A DNA stretch of 64,000 bases. Origin: Opitutaceae bacterium TAV5 (GTDB lineage: Bacteria; Verrucomicrobiota; Verrucomicrobiia; Opitutales; Opitutaceae). The stretch is taken from assembly GCA_000242935.3 (NCBI GenBank), contig CP007053.1:2651001-2715000 (forward strand), written 5' to 3'. Within the stretch, counting starts at the first letter, position 1. Each line of letters opens with the position of its first letter. The notes beneath the pieces were generated by a model, which worked only from the letters and a program-made list of their open reading frames with translations, was not told the origin of the DNA and did no database searches. Shown here piece by piece: positions 29,498 through 37,983 of this stretch. The translations under genes were made by a program, and so were the position numbers.

Positions 29498-30667
29498 ATG
29501 GCTGCCAAGGAAGACTATTACGACCTTTTGGGCGTTTCCAAAAACGCCAACGACGACGAGCTGAAAAAAGCCTACCGCAAAAAGGCCATCCAGTATCACC
29601 CGGACAAGAATCCGGGCAACAAGGAGGCCGAGGAGAAATTCAAGCAGATCTCCGAGGCCTATGAAGCGCTCAAGGATCCGCAGAAACGCGCGGCCTACGA
29701 TCGCTATGGCCATGCCGCGTTCGCGCCCGGCGGCGGCATGGGCGGAGCGCGCGGCCCCGGCGGCGCGGGCGGCGGCGGTTTTCACGATCCGTTCGACATT
29801 TTCCGCGAAGTCTTCGGCGGCGGCGGGGGCGGCGGCATGGGCGGCTTCGAGGAATTTTTCGGCGGAGGCGGCGGACGTCGCGGCGGCGGAGGTCAGGATG
29901 GCGACGACCTGCGTTACGACCTCGAAATCTCGCTCGAGGAAGCCGCCCGCGGCGTGGAAAAGGAGATCACGTTCCGCAAGGCCTCGACGTGCGACCACTG
30001 CCACGGCAGCGGCGCCGAGCCCGGCTCGAAGCGCGTGAAGTGCCCCACCTGCCACGGCAGCGGCCGGGTGCAGACACGGCTCGGCCCCTTCGTCACGCAG
30101 CAGGCCTGCCCGACGTGCGGCGGCGCGGGCGAGCGGATCGAGAAACCCTGCTCGGTCTGCCACGGCGAAGGCCGCGTGCAGAAAACGGCCAAGGTGCACG
30201 TGCGCATCCCGGCGGGTGTCGATACCGGCACGCGCCTGCGCTCCAGCGGCAACGGCGAGGCCGGCGTCGGCGGCGGCCAGCCGGGCGATCTCTACATCGT
30301 GCTCACGGTGAAAACCCACGAGCTTTTCGAGCGCCAGGGCGACGACCTGTTTTGCGAGATTCCGATCAAGTTCACGCTGGCGACGCTCGGCGGTTCGATC
30401 GAGGTGCCGACGCTTTCCGGACGCGCCTCGCTCAAGATCCCGGTCGGAACGCAGAGCGGCACGACCTTCCGCCTGCGCGGCAAGGGGGTGCCCTCGCTCC
30501 ACCAGCGCGGCCGCACCGGTGACCAGCTCGTGCGCGTGCACGTCGAGGTGCCGCAAACGCTGACCGGCGAGCAACGCAAGCTGCTGGAAGAATTTGCCCG
30601 CGTGAGCGGCGACGCCGACCAGCCGACCTCGCAAGGCTGGTTCGACAAGGCGAAGAAGTTTTTCTGA
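29498..30667 (+). CDS. dnaJ: chaperone DnaJ
   Basis: The Hsp40 co-chaperone, 389 residues, complete. J domain at 1-70 with the HPD loop (QYHPDKNPG), Gly/Phe-rich linker at about 75-130, then four CxxCxGxG zinc motifs ([32 protein letters not shown]; about 166-230), then the C-terminal substrate-binding domains. It follows grpE in one operon. A 90-base palindromic element comes directly after the stop. Confidence 0.96.
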   Translation: MAAKEDYYDLLGVSKNANDDELKKAYRKKAIQYHPDKNPGNKEAEEKFKQISEAYEALKDPQKRAAYDRYGHAAFAPGGGMGGARGPGGAGGGGFHDPFDIFREVFGGGGGGGMGGFEEFFGGGGGRRGGGGQDGDDLRYDLEISLEEAARGVEKEITFRKASTCDHCHGSGAEPGSKRVKCPTCHGSGRVQTRLGPFVTQQACPTCGGAGERIEKPCSVCHGEGRVQKTAKVHVRIPAGVDTGTRLRSSGNGEAGVGGGQPGDLYIVLTVKTHELFERQGDDLFCEIPIKFTLATLGGSIEVPTLSGRASLKIPVGTQSGTTFRLRGKGVPSLHQRGRTGDQLVRVHVEVPQTLTGEQRKLLEEFARVSGDADQPTSQGWFDKAKKFF

Positions 30668-30691
30668 GAGGTAAAAACCGGAGCGGCGGCG

Positions 30692-30781
30692 GCGTGGCAC
30701 GGGCTTCCAGCCCGTGGGTTTGCGTGGCATGGCCATCCTGGCCATGTGCTTCGGACCACGGGCTGGAAGCCCGTGCCACGC
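30692..30781. repeat. 90-base composite REP-like element
   Basis: Perfect 26-base outer arms beginning GCGTGGCACGGGCTTCCAGC, with an inner hairpin CATGGCCATCCTGGCCATG. It fills the space between convergent dnaJ and yggS and would form a stable hairpin in either transcript, suiting a two-way terminator or 3' end protector. Confidence 0.85.
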
Positions 30782-30783
30782 AG

Positions 30784-31476
30784 TCACTCCCGTGCGCCGT
30801 AGAGCGCGGTGCCGATGCGCACGCAGGTGCTGCCGGCGGCGATCGCCGCCTCCATGTCGCCGCTCATGCCCATCGACAGCTCGTTGAGGGGCACGCCGCG
30901 GCTGGCGACCAGTTCGTCGCGCAGCGAGCGCAGCGTCTCGAACGTACGTTTCGCCACGTCGGGCTCGTCGCTCAGCGGCGCGATGGTCATGAGGCCGTCC
31001 ACGCGCAGGTGGGGCAGGGTCAGCGCCACGTCGAGGAGTCGCGGGGCATCCTCGATTTCCGCGCCGAATTTCGCCTCGTCGCGCCCGGCGTTGATTTGCA
31101 GGAGCACGGCCAGCGTCTTGCCGAGCCCGGCGGCGGCAGCGTCGAGCCGGGCAAGAAGTTTGGGTGTATCCACGCTCTGGATGCGCTCGAAATGCGCGGC
31201 GGCGAGCGCGGCCTTGTTGGATTGCAGGTGCCCGATGAGCTCCCAGCGGATCGGCGCGGTGGAGTGCGCGCGTTTGTCCACGCCCTCCTGCACGCGGTTT
31301 TCGCCGACGGAGCGCAGGCCGTAGCGCGCGGCGTATTCCACGGCCTCGGCCGGATGCGTCTTGGTGACGGCCAGCAGCGTGACTTCGGAGGGCAGGCGGC
31401 CGGCCTTCGAGCAGGCGGCGGCGATCTGCGTCTCGACGCGGGCGACATTGGCGGAAAATTGTTCGTAGGTGATCAT
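30784..31476 (-). CDS. yggS: YggS-family PLP homeostasis protein
   Basis: A 230-residue single-domain PLP-binding barrel (PLPBP family). Lys in LLAVTKTHP near residue 38 binds PLP. ENRVQEG, ELIGHLQSNK and MSGDMEAAIAAGSTCVRIGTALYG are diagnostic. The family controls free PLP levels and has no known enzyme activity. ATG at 31476 is preferred to a TTG two codons earlier. It stands apart from any division or proline cluster. Confidence 0.92.
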   Translation of the reverse strand: MITYEQFSANVARVETQIAAACSKAGRLPSEVTLLAVTKTHPAEAVEYAARYGLRSVGENRVQEGVDKRAHSTAPIRWELIGHLQSNKAALAAAHFERIQSVDTPKLLARLDAAAAGLGKTLAVLLQINAGRDEAKFGAEIEDAPRLLDVALTLPHLRVDGLMTIAPLSDEPDVAKRTFETLRSLRDELVASRGVPLNELSMGMSGDMEAAIAAGSTCVRIGTALYGARE

Positions 31477-31609
31477 GAGCAAACGGCGAAGCCGTCAGTC
31501 GACAGCCGGAATGCCGGAATGTCAAAAAAACGGAGAGTCTGGCAGAGGATGCTTTCGAGCGTCTCGAAGCCGGCTTGCCTCTTGCCCGCATCCATGCGAC
31601 ATTTGGTCC

Positions 31610-31795
31610 ATGAGCAATCGTGAAATGGTCATCGATCTGGTGTCCCGGCTGCCGGAAGACATGCCGCTGGCGGACATCGTGCGCGAGATCGATTTTCTTG
31701 CCGGCCTGCAATCCGCCCGCGCCGAAGCCCGGCGGGGCGAGGGGTTGGACGCAAGCGAAGCCCGCTCCTTGGTTGAATCATGGGTCTCCGGGTAA
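31610..31795 (+). CDS. antitoxin of ParE-type module
   Basis: A 61-residue acidic protein (IDLVSRLPEDMPLADIVREIDFLAGL, then RAEARRGEGLDASEARSLVESWVS). Small size, a helical N-terminus, and a 16-base overlap with the downstream ParE-like toxin mark it as the antitoxin. The C-terminal part resembles the short addiction-module components that wrap around ParE toxins. No DNA-binding fold could be assigned with certainty. Confidence 0.72.
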   Translation: MSNREMVIDLVSRLPEDMPLADIVREIDFLAGLQSARAEARRGEGLDASEARSLVESWVSG

Positions 31796-32091
31796 TCCTT
31801 ACTCCGCAATCACAGGCGGATCTGAAGGAAATCGTCCGGTATGTGGCCCGGGACAGCCGGGTTCGTGCTCGCGATCTGGGCAACACCCTGATCGACCGGG
31901 CGCTCCGGATCGGGGAATTCCCTCATGCAGGAAAAATAACACCCGAATCCGGCGATCCGGAGGTTCGGGAAATCGTCCATGGCGCCTGGCGGATTATTTA
32001 CGAAGTCCTCGAACCGCAGGGCGCCGTTTATGTGCTCCGTTTCTGGCATGGGGCGCGCGGAGAGCCCGATCTGACGAACCGGTCAGGATAG
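31780..32091 (+). CDS. ParE/RelE-type toxin
   Basis: A 103-residue basic protein with the ParE/RelE layout: TPQSQADLKEIVRYVARDS in the first helix, EFPHAGKITPESGDPEVREI in the middle, and the strand pair WRIIYEVLEPQGAVYVLRFWHGAR at the end. ParE toxins act on gyrase; RelE toxins cut mRNA; the Arg/His residues at the end do not settle which. The start overlaps the antitoxin gene, so translation is coupled. Confidence 0.82.
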   Translation: MGLRVILTPQSQADLKEIVRYVARDSRVRARDLGNTLIDRALRIGEFPHAGKITPESGDPEVREIVHGAWRIIYEVLEPQGAVYVLRFWHGARGEPDLTNRSG

Positions 32092-32101
32092 TCTCTCGCC
32101 G

Positions 32102-33679
32102 TCAGGCGAGGGCCTCGGCGAGGGCTTCGATGATTTCGCCAGCCGGTTCACAGCCGATGGAGAGCCTCAGCAATCCGACGGGGATGCCGGCGGCGGCGAG
32201 CGTGGCACGACCGGTCTCGCTCGTCACGAGGTCGTAGTGCGCCAGGTAAATGAAGGGCGAGATGAGCGTGGTTTTCATCCCGAAGCTCGGCCCCTTGGCC
32301 AGGCGCACGCGGTCGTAGAAACGCTCCAGCGGAAAATCCGCCGCGAGCGAAAAGCTGACCATGCCGCCGGCCGATTGCGGCGTGCGCGCGATGGCCGCAT
32401 AGTGGGCGCCCGATCCGGCGTCGGTCTGGCCCGACCAGTAAACGCGATCCACGCGGGGATGGTTTTCGAGAAACGCGACGACGTCCGGCACGGTGCGGTT
32501 GATCTGCGCGATGACTTCAGGCGTCTCGCCGATCTGGGCCGCCAGGCGGGCCACGTCGCGCGAATAAACCGGCTCCAGCGTCTCGGGCAGCGCCTCGCGG
32601 AATGTAGTTGCATATGGACTACGATCGTTGATGGCCACGGCGCCGAGCAGCACGTCGCCGTCGCTGGCGGTGTACTTGGTGAGCGACTGCACCACGATGT
32701 CGGCATGCGGGAGCACGTTCAGGTTGAGCGGCGACAGGACGCTGGTGTCGATGACGAGGAGCGCGCCGTGTTCGCGGCAGAGCGCGGCGAGCGCGGCCAC
32801 GTCGGGCGTCTGCACGAGGGGGTTGGTCGGCACCTCGGCGAGGACACCGGCGATGGCGCCGCCTTCGCGCGCAAAAAGCTCGCGGAGCGCGGCCGAGTCG
32901 GCGGCGTTGGGCAGGGTGATATGGTCGCCGGGCGCGGCGGCATGGTACTTTTCGAGGAGGGCGATGGTGTCGAGGTAGAGCCAGCCGAGCTGCACCCACT
33001 TGCGGCGACCGCGCGCCCGCTGGAGACGCGTGGCGATGGCGAGCACGGAGTGGATGGCGTTCATGCCGCTTGGCGCGAGGAAGACATCGTCCGGCGCGGT
33101 CTCATAGTAGCCGGCGAGCGTATCGATCACGTGATGCTCCGCCGCGCGGGCGAGGGTCTCGCTGTCCCTGCCGTCCCTTCTGTCGTTTGCGTCCTTTTCG
33201 TCTCTTCCGAACAACGCTTCCGGCTCTGCCGCCGGCAGCACGCCTTCGCGCACCAGATAATCTTCGGCGGCGCGCGAGGAGAGAAACATGCCGGTGTTTT
33301 GCAGGAACGTCTTGGCGCGGCGGCCCAGTTCGGGATCACGGTCGCGAGGCACGAGGACGCCGGGCAGGGGGGCGTCGGCGAGGAGCGTGGCGCGGGGATC
33401 GTCGAGCCAGGCGATGAGCGCGGTGGCGGCGCAGAGCGAGGAGGCGAGCCAGACGTCGTGCGTGTCGTCGCCACGCTGCTGCATAAGGTGGGCAGCGGCC
33501 TGGCGGATGAGCGGATGCACGACAAAGCGCGGGTAGCCGGACGTCATGTGCCGGGTGATTTCCGGGTCCTTTTCCTCGTAGCCGATGACCGCGCGCATGG
33601 TGGGCAGGCTGCAGGAGACGCCGTGAAGGCGGTCGGGAATGCGGGTGCCCGGTGGCAGGTGCGTGAGCGTCGTCGGCAT
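32102..33679 (-). CDS. cystathionine gamma-synthase-like PLP enzyme, long N-terminus
   Basis: A 525-residue Cys/Met-metabolism PLP enzyme. The PLP lysine is Lys335 in VQSLTKYTASDGDVLLG; SGMNAIHSVLAIA and EVPTNPLVQ are family landmarks, as is the ending LLRLSIGCEPAGEII. Normal bacterial enzymes are about 390 residues; here about 115-120 extra residues precede the PLP domain, as in fungal cystathionine gamma-synthases. It likely acts in methionine or cysteine synthesis. The precise reaction is open. Confidence 0.83.
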   Translation of the reverse strand: MPTTLTHLPPGTRIPDRLHGVSCSLPTMRAVIGYEEKDPEITRHMTSGYPRFVVHPLIRQAAAHLMQQRGDDTHDVWLASSLCAATALIAWLDDPRATLLADAPLPGVLVPRDRDPELGRRAKTFLQNTGMFLSSRAAEDYLVREGVLPAAEPEALFGRDEKDANDRRDGRDSETLARAAEHHVIDTLAGYYETAPDDVFLAPSGMNAIHSVLAIATRLQRARGRRKWVQLGWLYLDTIALLEKYHAAAPGDHITLPNAADSAALRELFAREGGAIAGVLAEVPTNPLVQTPDVAALAALCREHGALLVIDTSVLSPLNLNVLPHADIVVQSLTKYTASDGDVLLGAVAINDRSPYATTFREALPETLEPVYSRDVARLAAQIGETPEVIAQINRTVPDVVAFLENHPRVDRVYWSGQTDAGSGAHYAAIARTPQSAGGMVSFSLAADFPLERFYDRVRLAKGPSFGMKTTLISPFIYLAHYDLVTSETGRATLAAAGIPVGLLRLSIGCEPAGEIIEALAEALA

Positions 33680-33800
33680 GGCAGGTCTTGAGAACGGAAG
33701 AGGAAAACCATGCGCATGCGTTGGCCGGCTGGCAACTGCGCAGGCGCGGCGGCTTTCGTTCCGGGTGTAACTCAAAGCGGGGACTGGCCGGCGCGCCCGG

Positions 33801-33928
33801 TGTGGCACGGCCATCCTGGCCGTGGACGGCGCGCAGCGCCGCCTGTGTGCGGAGAGGCACCATTCACGGGCTGCCCGTTCGGCAAACTCAGGGTTCCGGG
33901 CCTGTCGAGGGAGAAGCCCGTGCCACGC
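33801..33928. repeat. composite REP-like element, family A
   Basis: TGTGGCACGGCCATCCTGGC opens a palindrome that includes GCCGTGGACGGCGCGCAGCGCCGCC; a final AGCCCGTGCCACG closes it. It lies between the PEP-CTERM protease gene and the PLP enzyme start, upstream of the latter. Confidence 0.65.
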
Positions 33929-33957
33929 CGATCCGGCGGCGAACCGCCGGGAAGCCG

Positions 33958-35583
33958 TCAGGTCGCCCGCCGCCGCCACACGACGAGGATCAGCATCGCC
34001 GTCCCGCAGGCAAAGGCCACGCCGGCCGGTTCGGGAATCGCGGAGGTCACAAACTCCAGATCCCACGCCAGCGCATAGGTGACGCTGTTTTCGGTGCCGA
34101 TTACCGTGCCGTTGCTCACCACGCAGATGGCGATGGAGGTGGCGGTATCCGTATCGAGCAGGAACGAGAGGTGTTCGGTCGTATCGGCAGCGGTGGCCGA
34201 AGTCGCCAGCAGGGCGAGGAGGTTGCCGTCCCCGTCCGTGGTCCAGATTTGCAGGTCGAGATCGGTCAGCGCGGAGATGGAATAGTCGGTGCTGTTGTAG
34301 CCGGCGTACCAGGCCAGCGTCACCGTGATGACCGACTGCGAGGACACCGAGGCGTCGAACGTGTAGGTGTCGGTGAACCCGCTCGCGATGGTGGCGAGCG
34401 TCCAGGAGGCGTTGGTGATATACTGGCTCCAGGCACTCGTGAGGTTGAGCGCACCGGCGCCGGAACGGGTGTCGAGCGCCCGGGTGGTGACGATGACGTT
34501 GGAATACGAGGTCCCGTTGAACGTGTAAGATTCGACGGCCGTCTGCCCGTTGTCCCATCCCTCGATCTTGGTGGCCGAGTTCATGAGGATCGCCTTGATG
34601 ACACGCGAATCGGTGGCGTCGGCGATGGTGTCATCGCTCCATGAGGTATTGCTTTTCGCGGCGCTGACCAGCAGGGAGGCGGCGCCCGCCACGACCGGCG
34701 CCGCGTAGCTCGTGCCCGAGCCGGTGGAGCTGCCCGTGGAATTGCTGGTTGTGGAGGCCACCGTCACATCGGTGCCATACGTGACGATCTGCACGGCGAC
34801 ATGGGTGCCCACGACATTGCCGGAAGAGTCGGCGATGTCCACGGTGCCCCGGCTGCTGTAGCTGGCCACCGCGGTGCCGGCCGCGTTCAGCGCGCCGACC
34901 GAGATGACGTTGAGGCCGACCGCCGGCGTGCCGACCGTGCTGGTGGAGGATCCGGCCGGAGAGCCGTCGTTGCCCGCCGCTACCACCACCGTGGTGCTCG
35001 TGTACTGCCCGGCAAGGCCGTTGATGATGCCCGTGATCCAGGCAGAGGAGGAAGTAACCTCGCCGCCCCAACTGCTGTTGATGACATCGACACCCGCCTG
35101 GAAATAATACTCATACGCCGCCCGGATGATGGCAGAGCTGGTGCTGAAATTGTTCCCGCTGATGGAGCCATCCGTGGCGATGGAGCCCGAGTAGAGGCTG
35201 GCTCCGTAAGCGATGCCGTTCCAGTTCGTCGAGCCGGTGCTGCCGGAATCGCGCCCGGCGATGATCTGCGCGACCGCCGTCGCGTGAGCGGTGGCGTCGT
35301 CGGTCGCGCTCCATGCGCCGGGCCCCCGCCCTCCCGACGGCGTGTACAGGGCATCGTCCTCCACCCATGAAAGCGAGGTGTGGCCCGTCCAGAAATGCCC
35401 GGCCTCGATATTGGCCACGCTGGCGTTTTCTCCGGTGATGCCATTTTCGTAAAAGACGGTGGCTCCCGTCAGTCCGGCGATCTCCGCCGCCGTCGTGGCA
35501 AAAGCCGCCGGGCTCGCCAGCGACGAACCGAGGAGAGACAAGGTCAGCAGTCCGATGTGGTGGCCCGATGAAGAGGTGCGCAT
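33958..35583 (-). CDS. PEP-CTERM subtilase-like protein with altered Asp
   Basis: A 541-residue secreted S8-family protein. The signal peptide spans about 1-30. His100 (TAHATAVAQIIAG), Asn205 (VVVAAGNDG) and Ser292 (GSGTSYAAPVVAG) match the subtilisin active site. The strand that should carry catalytic Asp reads ASVANIEAGHFW, with Glu60 in its place. The C-terminus is a PEP-CTERM sorting tag: IPEPAG, a hydrophobic helix, then RRRAT. It should be exported and processed by an exosortase, which is not in the window. Activity may be altered or lost. Confidence 0.85.
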   Translation of the reverse strand: MRTSSSGHHIGLLTLSLLGSSLASPAAFATTAAEIAGLTGATVFYENGITGENASVANIEAGHFWTGHTSLSWVEDDALYTPSGGRGPGAWSATDDATAHATAVAQIIAGRDSGSTGSTNWNGIAYGASLYSGSIATDGSISGNNFSTSSAIIRAAYEYYFQAGVDVINSSWGGEVTSSSAWITGIINGLAGQYTSTTVVVAAGNDGSPAGSSTSTVGTPAVGLNVISVGALNAAGTAVASYSSRGTVDIADSSGNVVGTHVAVQIVTYGTDVTVASTTSNSTGSSTGSGTSYAAPVVAGAASLLVSAAKSNTSWSDDTIADATDSRVIKAILMNSATKIEGWDNGQTAVESYTFNGTSYSNVIVTTRALDTRSGAGALNLTSAWSQYITNASWTLATIASGFTDTYTFDASVSSQSVITVTLAWYAGYNSTDYSISALTDLDLQIWTTDGDGNLLALLATSATAADTTEHLSFLLDTDTATSIAICVVSNGTVIGTENSVTYALAWDLEFVTSAIPEPAGVAFACGTAMLILVVWRRRAT

Positions 35584-35725
35584 GATACGCGGGCCAGCAT
35601 GCTCCCTGTTTGTAAAGGGATGATGTGGGTTCCGAAAAAATACCGGCCGGGAACCCGGGCGGACCACGACGGGCAACGTCGTCGTTGTCCGAAGTCGTCT
35701 CCGGTCCCGCCGCCGGCATGCGGTC

Positions 35726-36355
35726 TTACGGCGAAGGCGGCCGCGTGTCCGCCGGCTCCTCCGCTATCTCCAGGACGATGACCTGCTGCTCGCGCACCTC
35801 CCCGGAGCGCAGGGTCAGCGAGAGGTCGAGCCTGCCCAGGTTGTCCAGTGCGGAACGCATGCCTTCGAGCGTCTGCGTCCGGCCCGGGTCGACTGAAAAC
35901 GTTCCGGGCACCGGGACGAAATTCCCCATGATCGACTTCACCTCGACGACATGCACGTCGACCGACGCCGGACCGGTGTTGCGGAAACTGACCACGAGTT
36001 CCTGGCGGGGAGGCATGGCCGGCACCCTCATGCCCTGCGATCCGCGCTCCCCGCCCGGCTTGTCCGGGCCGCCTCCCCGCGGTCCCCCGCCGCCGCCAAG
36101 GCCCGGGCCCTTACCTCCGCCGGGATGCGGACCGGCCTGCGGCGCGCGGACGCGGGCGGAGGCCACGAATGTTCCCCCGAAAAACACACCTTCGCCGGCC
36201 AACGTCGGCTGCGGAGGTCCCGGGATGTCCGGACCTTCGCCGGGGCGTGGCCCGCGATGGGCGCAGCCGGCAACGAGCAGCATGAAAACGAGCAGCCCCG
36301 GTCCGCACAACCGGGACAGGCCGGATAACCGGCGTGATGAAACGGATGATGTCAT
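35726..36355 (-). CDS. predicted lipoprotein with Gly/Pro-rich linker
   Basis: A 209-residue protein with a lipoprotein signal ending LLVAGC (Cys31). A Pro/Gly-rich region of low complexity (about 35-115, several GGG runs) leads to a folded C-terminal part (about 125-200) with RQELVVSFRNTGPASVDVHVVEV, which looks like an immunoglobulin-type beta domain. No family is recognised. It is divergent from exonuclease III and 142 bases downstream of the subtilase-like gene start region. Confidence 0.65.
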   Translation of the reverse strand: MTSSVSSRRLSGLSRLCGPGLLVFMLLVAGCAHRGPRPGEGPDIPGPPQPTLAGEGVFFGGTFVASARVRAPQAGPHPGGGKGPGLGGGGGPRGGGPDKPGGERGSQGMRVPAMPPRQELVVSFRNTGPASVDVHVVEVKSIMGNFVPVPGTFSVDPGRTQTLEGMRSALDNLGRLDLSLTLRSGEVREQQVIVLEIAEEPADTRPPSP

Positions 36356-36476
36356 GGCCGTCTCCCGATGACGCCGTCCTTGCGGGAAATGTTGCGCGCG
36401 TCCTGACAGCGGTGTCGTCCGGAGCCGCGATGTTGAAACTTGAAACCGCCGCGCCGCCCCGCGACTTTCCGGCCCG

Positions 36477-37232
36477 ATGAAACTTGTTTCCTGGAACGTC
36501 AATGGCGTGCGCGCCGTGCTGCAAAAAGGGTTGCTCGACTACATCGCCGCCTCCGGCGCCGATGTGATCTGCCTGCAGGAAACGAAATGCCAGCCGGGCG
36601 ACGTGCAGCATGTGGTATGGCCCGCCGGCTACCGCGCCTGGTGGAACGCCGCGCAGAAAAAGGGCTACAGCGGCACGGCGATTTTTTCCCGCGTGGAGCC
36701 GGTGGCCGTGAGCTGCGGGCTCGGCCTGCCCGACCACGACAACGAGGGCCGGGTGCTCACGGCGGAGTTTGCCGACTTTTATCTGGTCAACGTCTATGTT
36801 CCCAACGCCCAGCACGAGCTTGTGCGGCTGCCCTACCGGCGGCGCTGGAACGCGGATTTTCTCTCGTACCTGCGCTCGCTCGAAAAGAAGAAGCCGGTGG
36901 TGGTGTGCGGCGACATGAACGTGGCCCACCAGGAGATCGACCTCGCGCGGCCGAAGGAAAACGTGGGCAACGCCGGTTTCAGCAACGAGGAGCGGGAGGA
37001 CTTTTCGACGATGCTCCGTGCCGGATTTGTGGATACGTTCCGCGAATTCGAGAAGGGTCCCGGCCACTATTCCTGGTGGACCTACCGCGCCGGTGCGCGT
37101 GGCCGCAACATCGGGTGGCGCATCGATTACTTCCTCGCCTCCGCCGCGCTGCGCCCGCGCCTGAAACGCGCCTGGATCGAACCGACCGTCATGGGCAGCG
37201 ACCACTGCCCGGTCGGGCTGGAACTAAAGTAG
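36477..37232 (+). CDS. xthA: exodeoxyribonuclease III
   Basis: A DNA repair nuclease and AP endonuclease (EC 3.1.11.2), 251 residues. Active-site residues are visible: Asn7 (SWNVNGVRA), Glu35 (LQETK), the GDMNVAH loop near residue 145, and Asp242-His243 (GSDHCPV). The family-typical WWTYRAGARGRNIGWRIDYFL precedes the end. Length is normal. The start codon is the first ATG after the divergent lipoprotein promoter region. Confidence 0.95.
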   Translation: MKLVSWNVNGVRAVLQKGLLDYIAASGADVICLQETKCQPGDVQHVVWPAGYRAWWNAAQKKGYSGTAIFSRVEPVAVSCGLGLPDHDNEGRVLTAEFADFYLVNVYVPNAQHELVRLPYRRRWNADFLSYLRSLEKKKPVVVCGDMNVAHQEIDLARPKENVGNAGFSNEEREDFSTMLRAGFVDTFREFEKGPGHYSWWTYRAGARGRNIGWRIDYFLASAALRPRLKRAWIEPTVMGSDHCPVGLELK

Positions 37233-37345
37233 GGGGGCCGGAGTGGCATGGAATCCCGTTTCTCTCTCCCGCTCACCGCGGCATGAGACTGATCCGGTTC
37301 GGGTCCTCGCTTTTCTCGTCCCTGTTTGCCGGATATCAACCTCGG

Positions 37346-37504
37346 TCACTTGTGCCCATAAAGTTGCGTGATCGGGATGCGCAACGCCTCGGCAATTTCC
37401 AAAACCTCAAAAGTCACCACGGGATTATTCGCATAACGGACCCGCTGCATATTTTGGCCAATCAAGTTTCGGCCTTTGAGTTTTTTGTGAACGGGCAGCT
37501 TCAA
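37346..37504 (-). pseudogene. remnant of XRE-type HTH regulator
   Basis: A 52-residue minus-strand frame (TTG at 37504) reads GRNLIGQNMQRVRYA joined directly to NPVVTFEVLEIAEALRIPIT and then QLYG. These resemble the first and last parts of a Cro/C1-type HTH domain, but the central helix-turn-helix itself is missing, as if about 25 codons were deleted. The DNA is more AT-rich than its surroundings. It follows a ribbon-helix-helix-like gene, as in small regulatory or toxin-antitoxin loci. Decay is inferred. Confidence 0.35.
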
Positions 37505-37527
37505 GTTTCCAAAAAAGAAACCGCAGT

Positions 37528-37800
37528 TCAGGTTCGTTTTGTCGATTTGACCACTTTTCCTTTGGAGATTTCGGTTCCGGCAGGAGGCGAAAATGTTTCC
37601 GGCGTGATGATGACCGGGAAAGTCAGATAGCCGTTTTCATCGAAGAAGGTTGCGGCAGCCGCACCGAGTCGCCGCAAAATCTCGGGTACGGGGGTGCCAT
37701 GTTTCGCTTCAATCCTGCGCAACCGGGCCTTCAACTCCTGCGACATCTTGACGTTGATCTGGGCATCGAAAAGCGGTTCCGGAGTGTCTTTGGCGGGCAT
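37528..37800 (-). CDS. ribbon-helix-helix-like small protein
   Basis: A 90-residue protein whose residues 13-50 (AQINVKMSQELKARLRRIEA, then PVPEILRRLGAAAATFFD) fit the Arc/MetJ ribbon-helix-helix pattern: a short strand followed by two helices. The tail is basic and unstructured-looking. Such proteins act as antitoxins or small repressors. No toxin partner is intact nearby; the HTH remnant follows it. A near-palindrome lies 40 bases upstream. Confidence 0.55.
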   Translation of the reverse strand: MPAKDTPEPLFDAQINVKMSQELKARLRRIEAKHGTPVPEILRRLGAAAATFFDENGYLTFPVIITPETFSPPAGTEISKGKVVKSTKRT

Positions 37801-37839
37801 GCCAAACTGAAAACAGTGAAAGAAAAAGCTTGCGCGAAG

Positions 37840-37854
37840 GATACTTTAAGTATC
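37840..37854. promoter_or_regulatory. candidate operator of the RHH-like gene
   Basis: GATACTTTAAGTATC, a near-perfect palindrome in locally AT-rich DNA, upstream of the ribbon-helix-helix-like gene. Small RHH proteins commonly repress their own promoters through such sites. Confidence 0.3.
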
Positions 37855-37983
37855 TTAGGTATTATCTCATCCGGATGAATCGTCTTGCAGGTTGGTATAG
37901 GCACCACCGGCCAGACTTCCGGACCCGACAACCTCTTATCTCCGTTCCTGTCCCCTCCCTCTCTGAAACCCGCACGTCATCCC

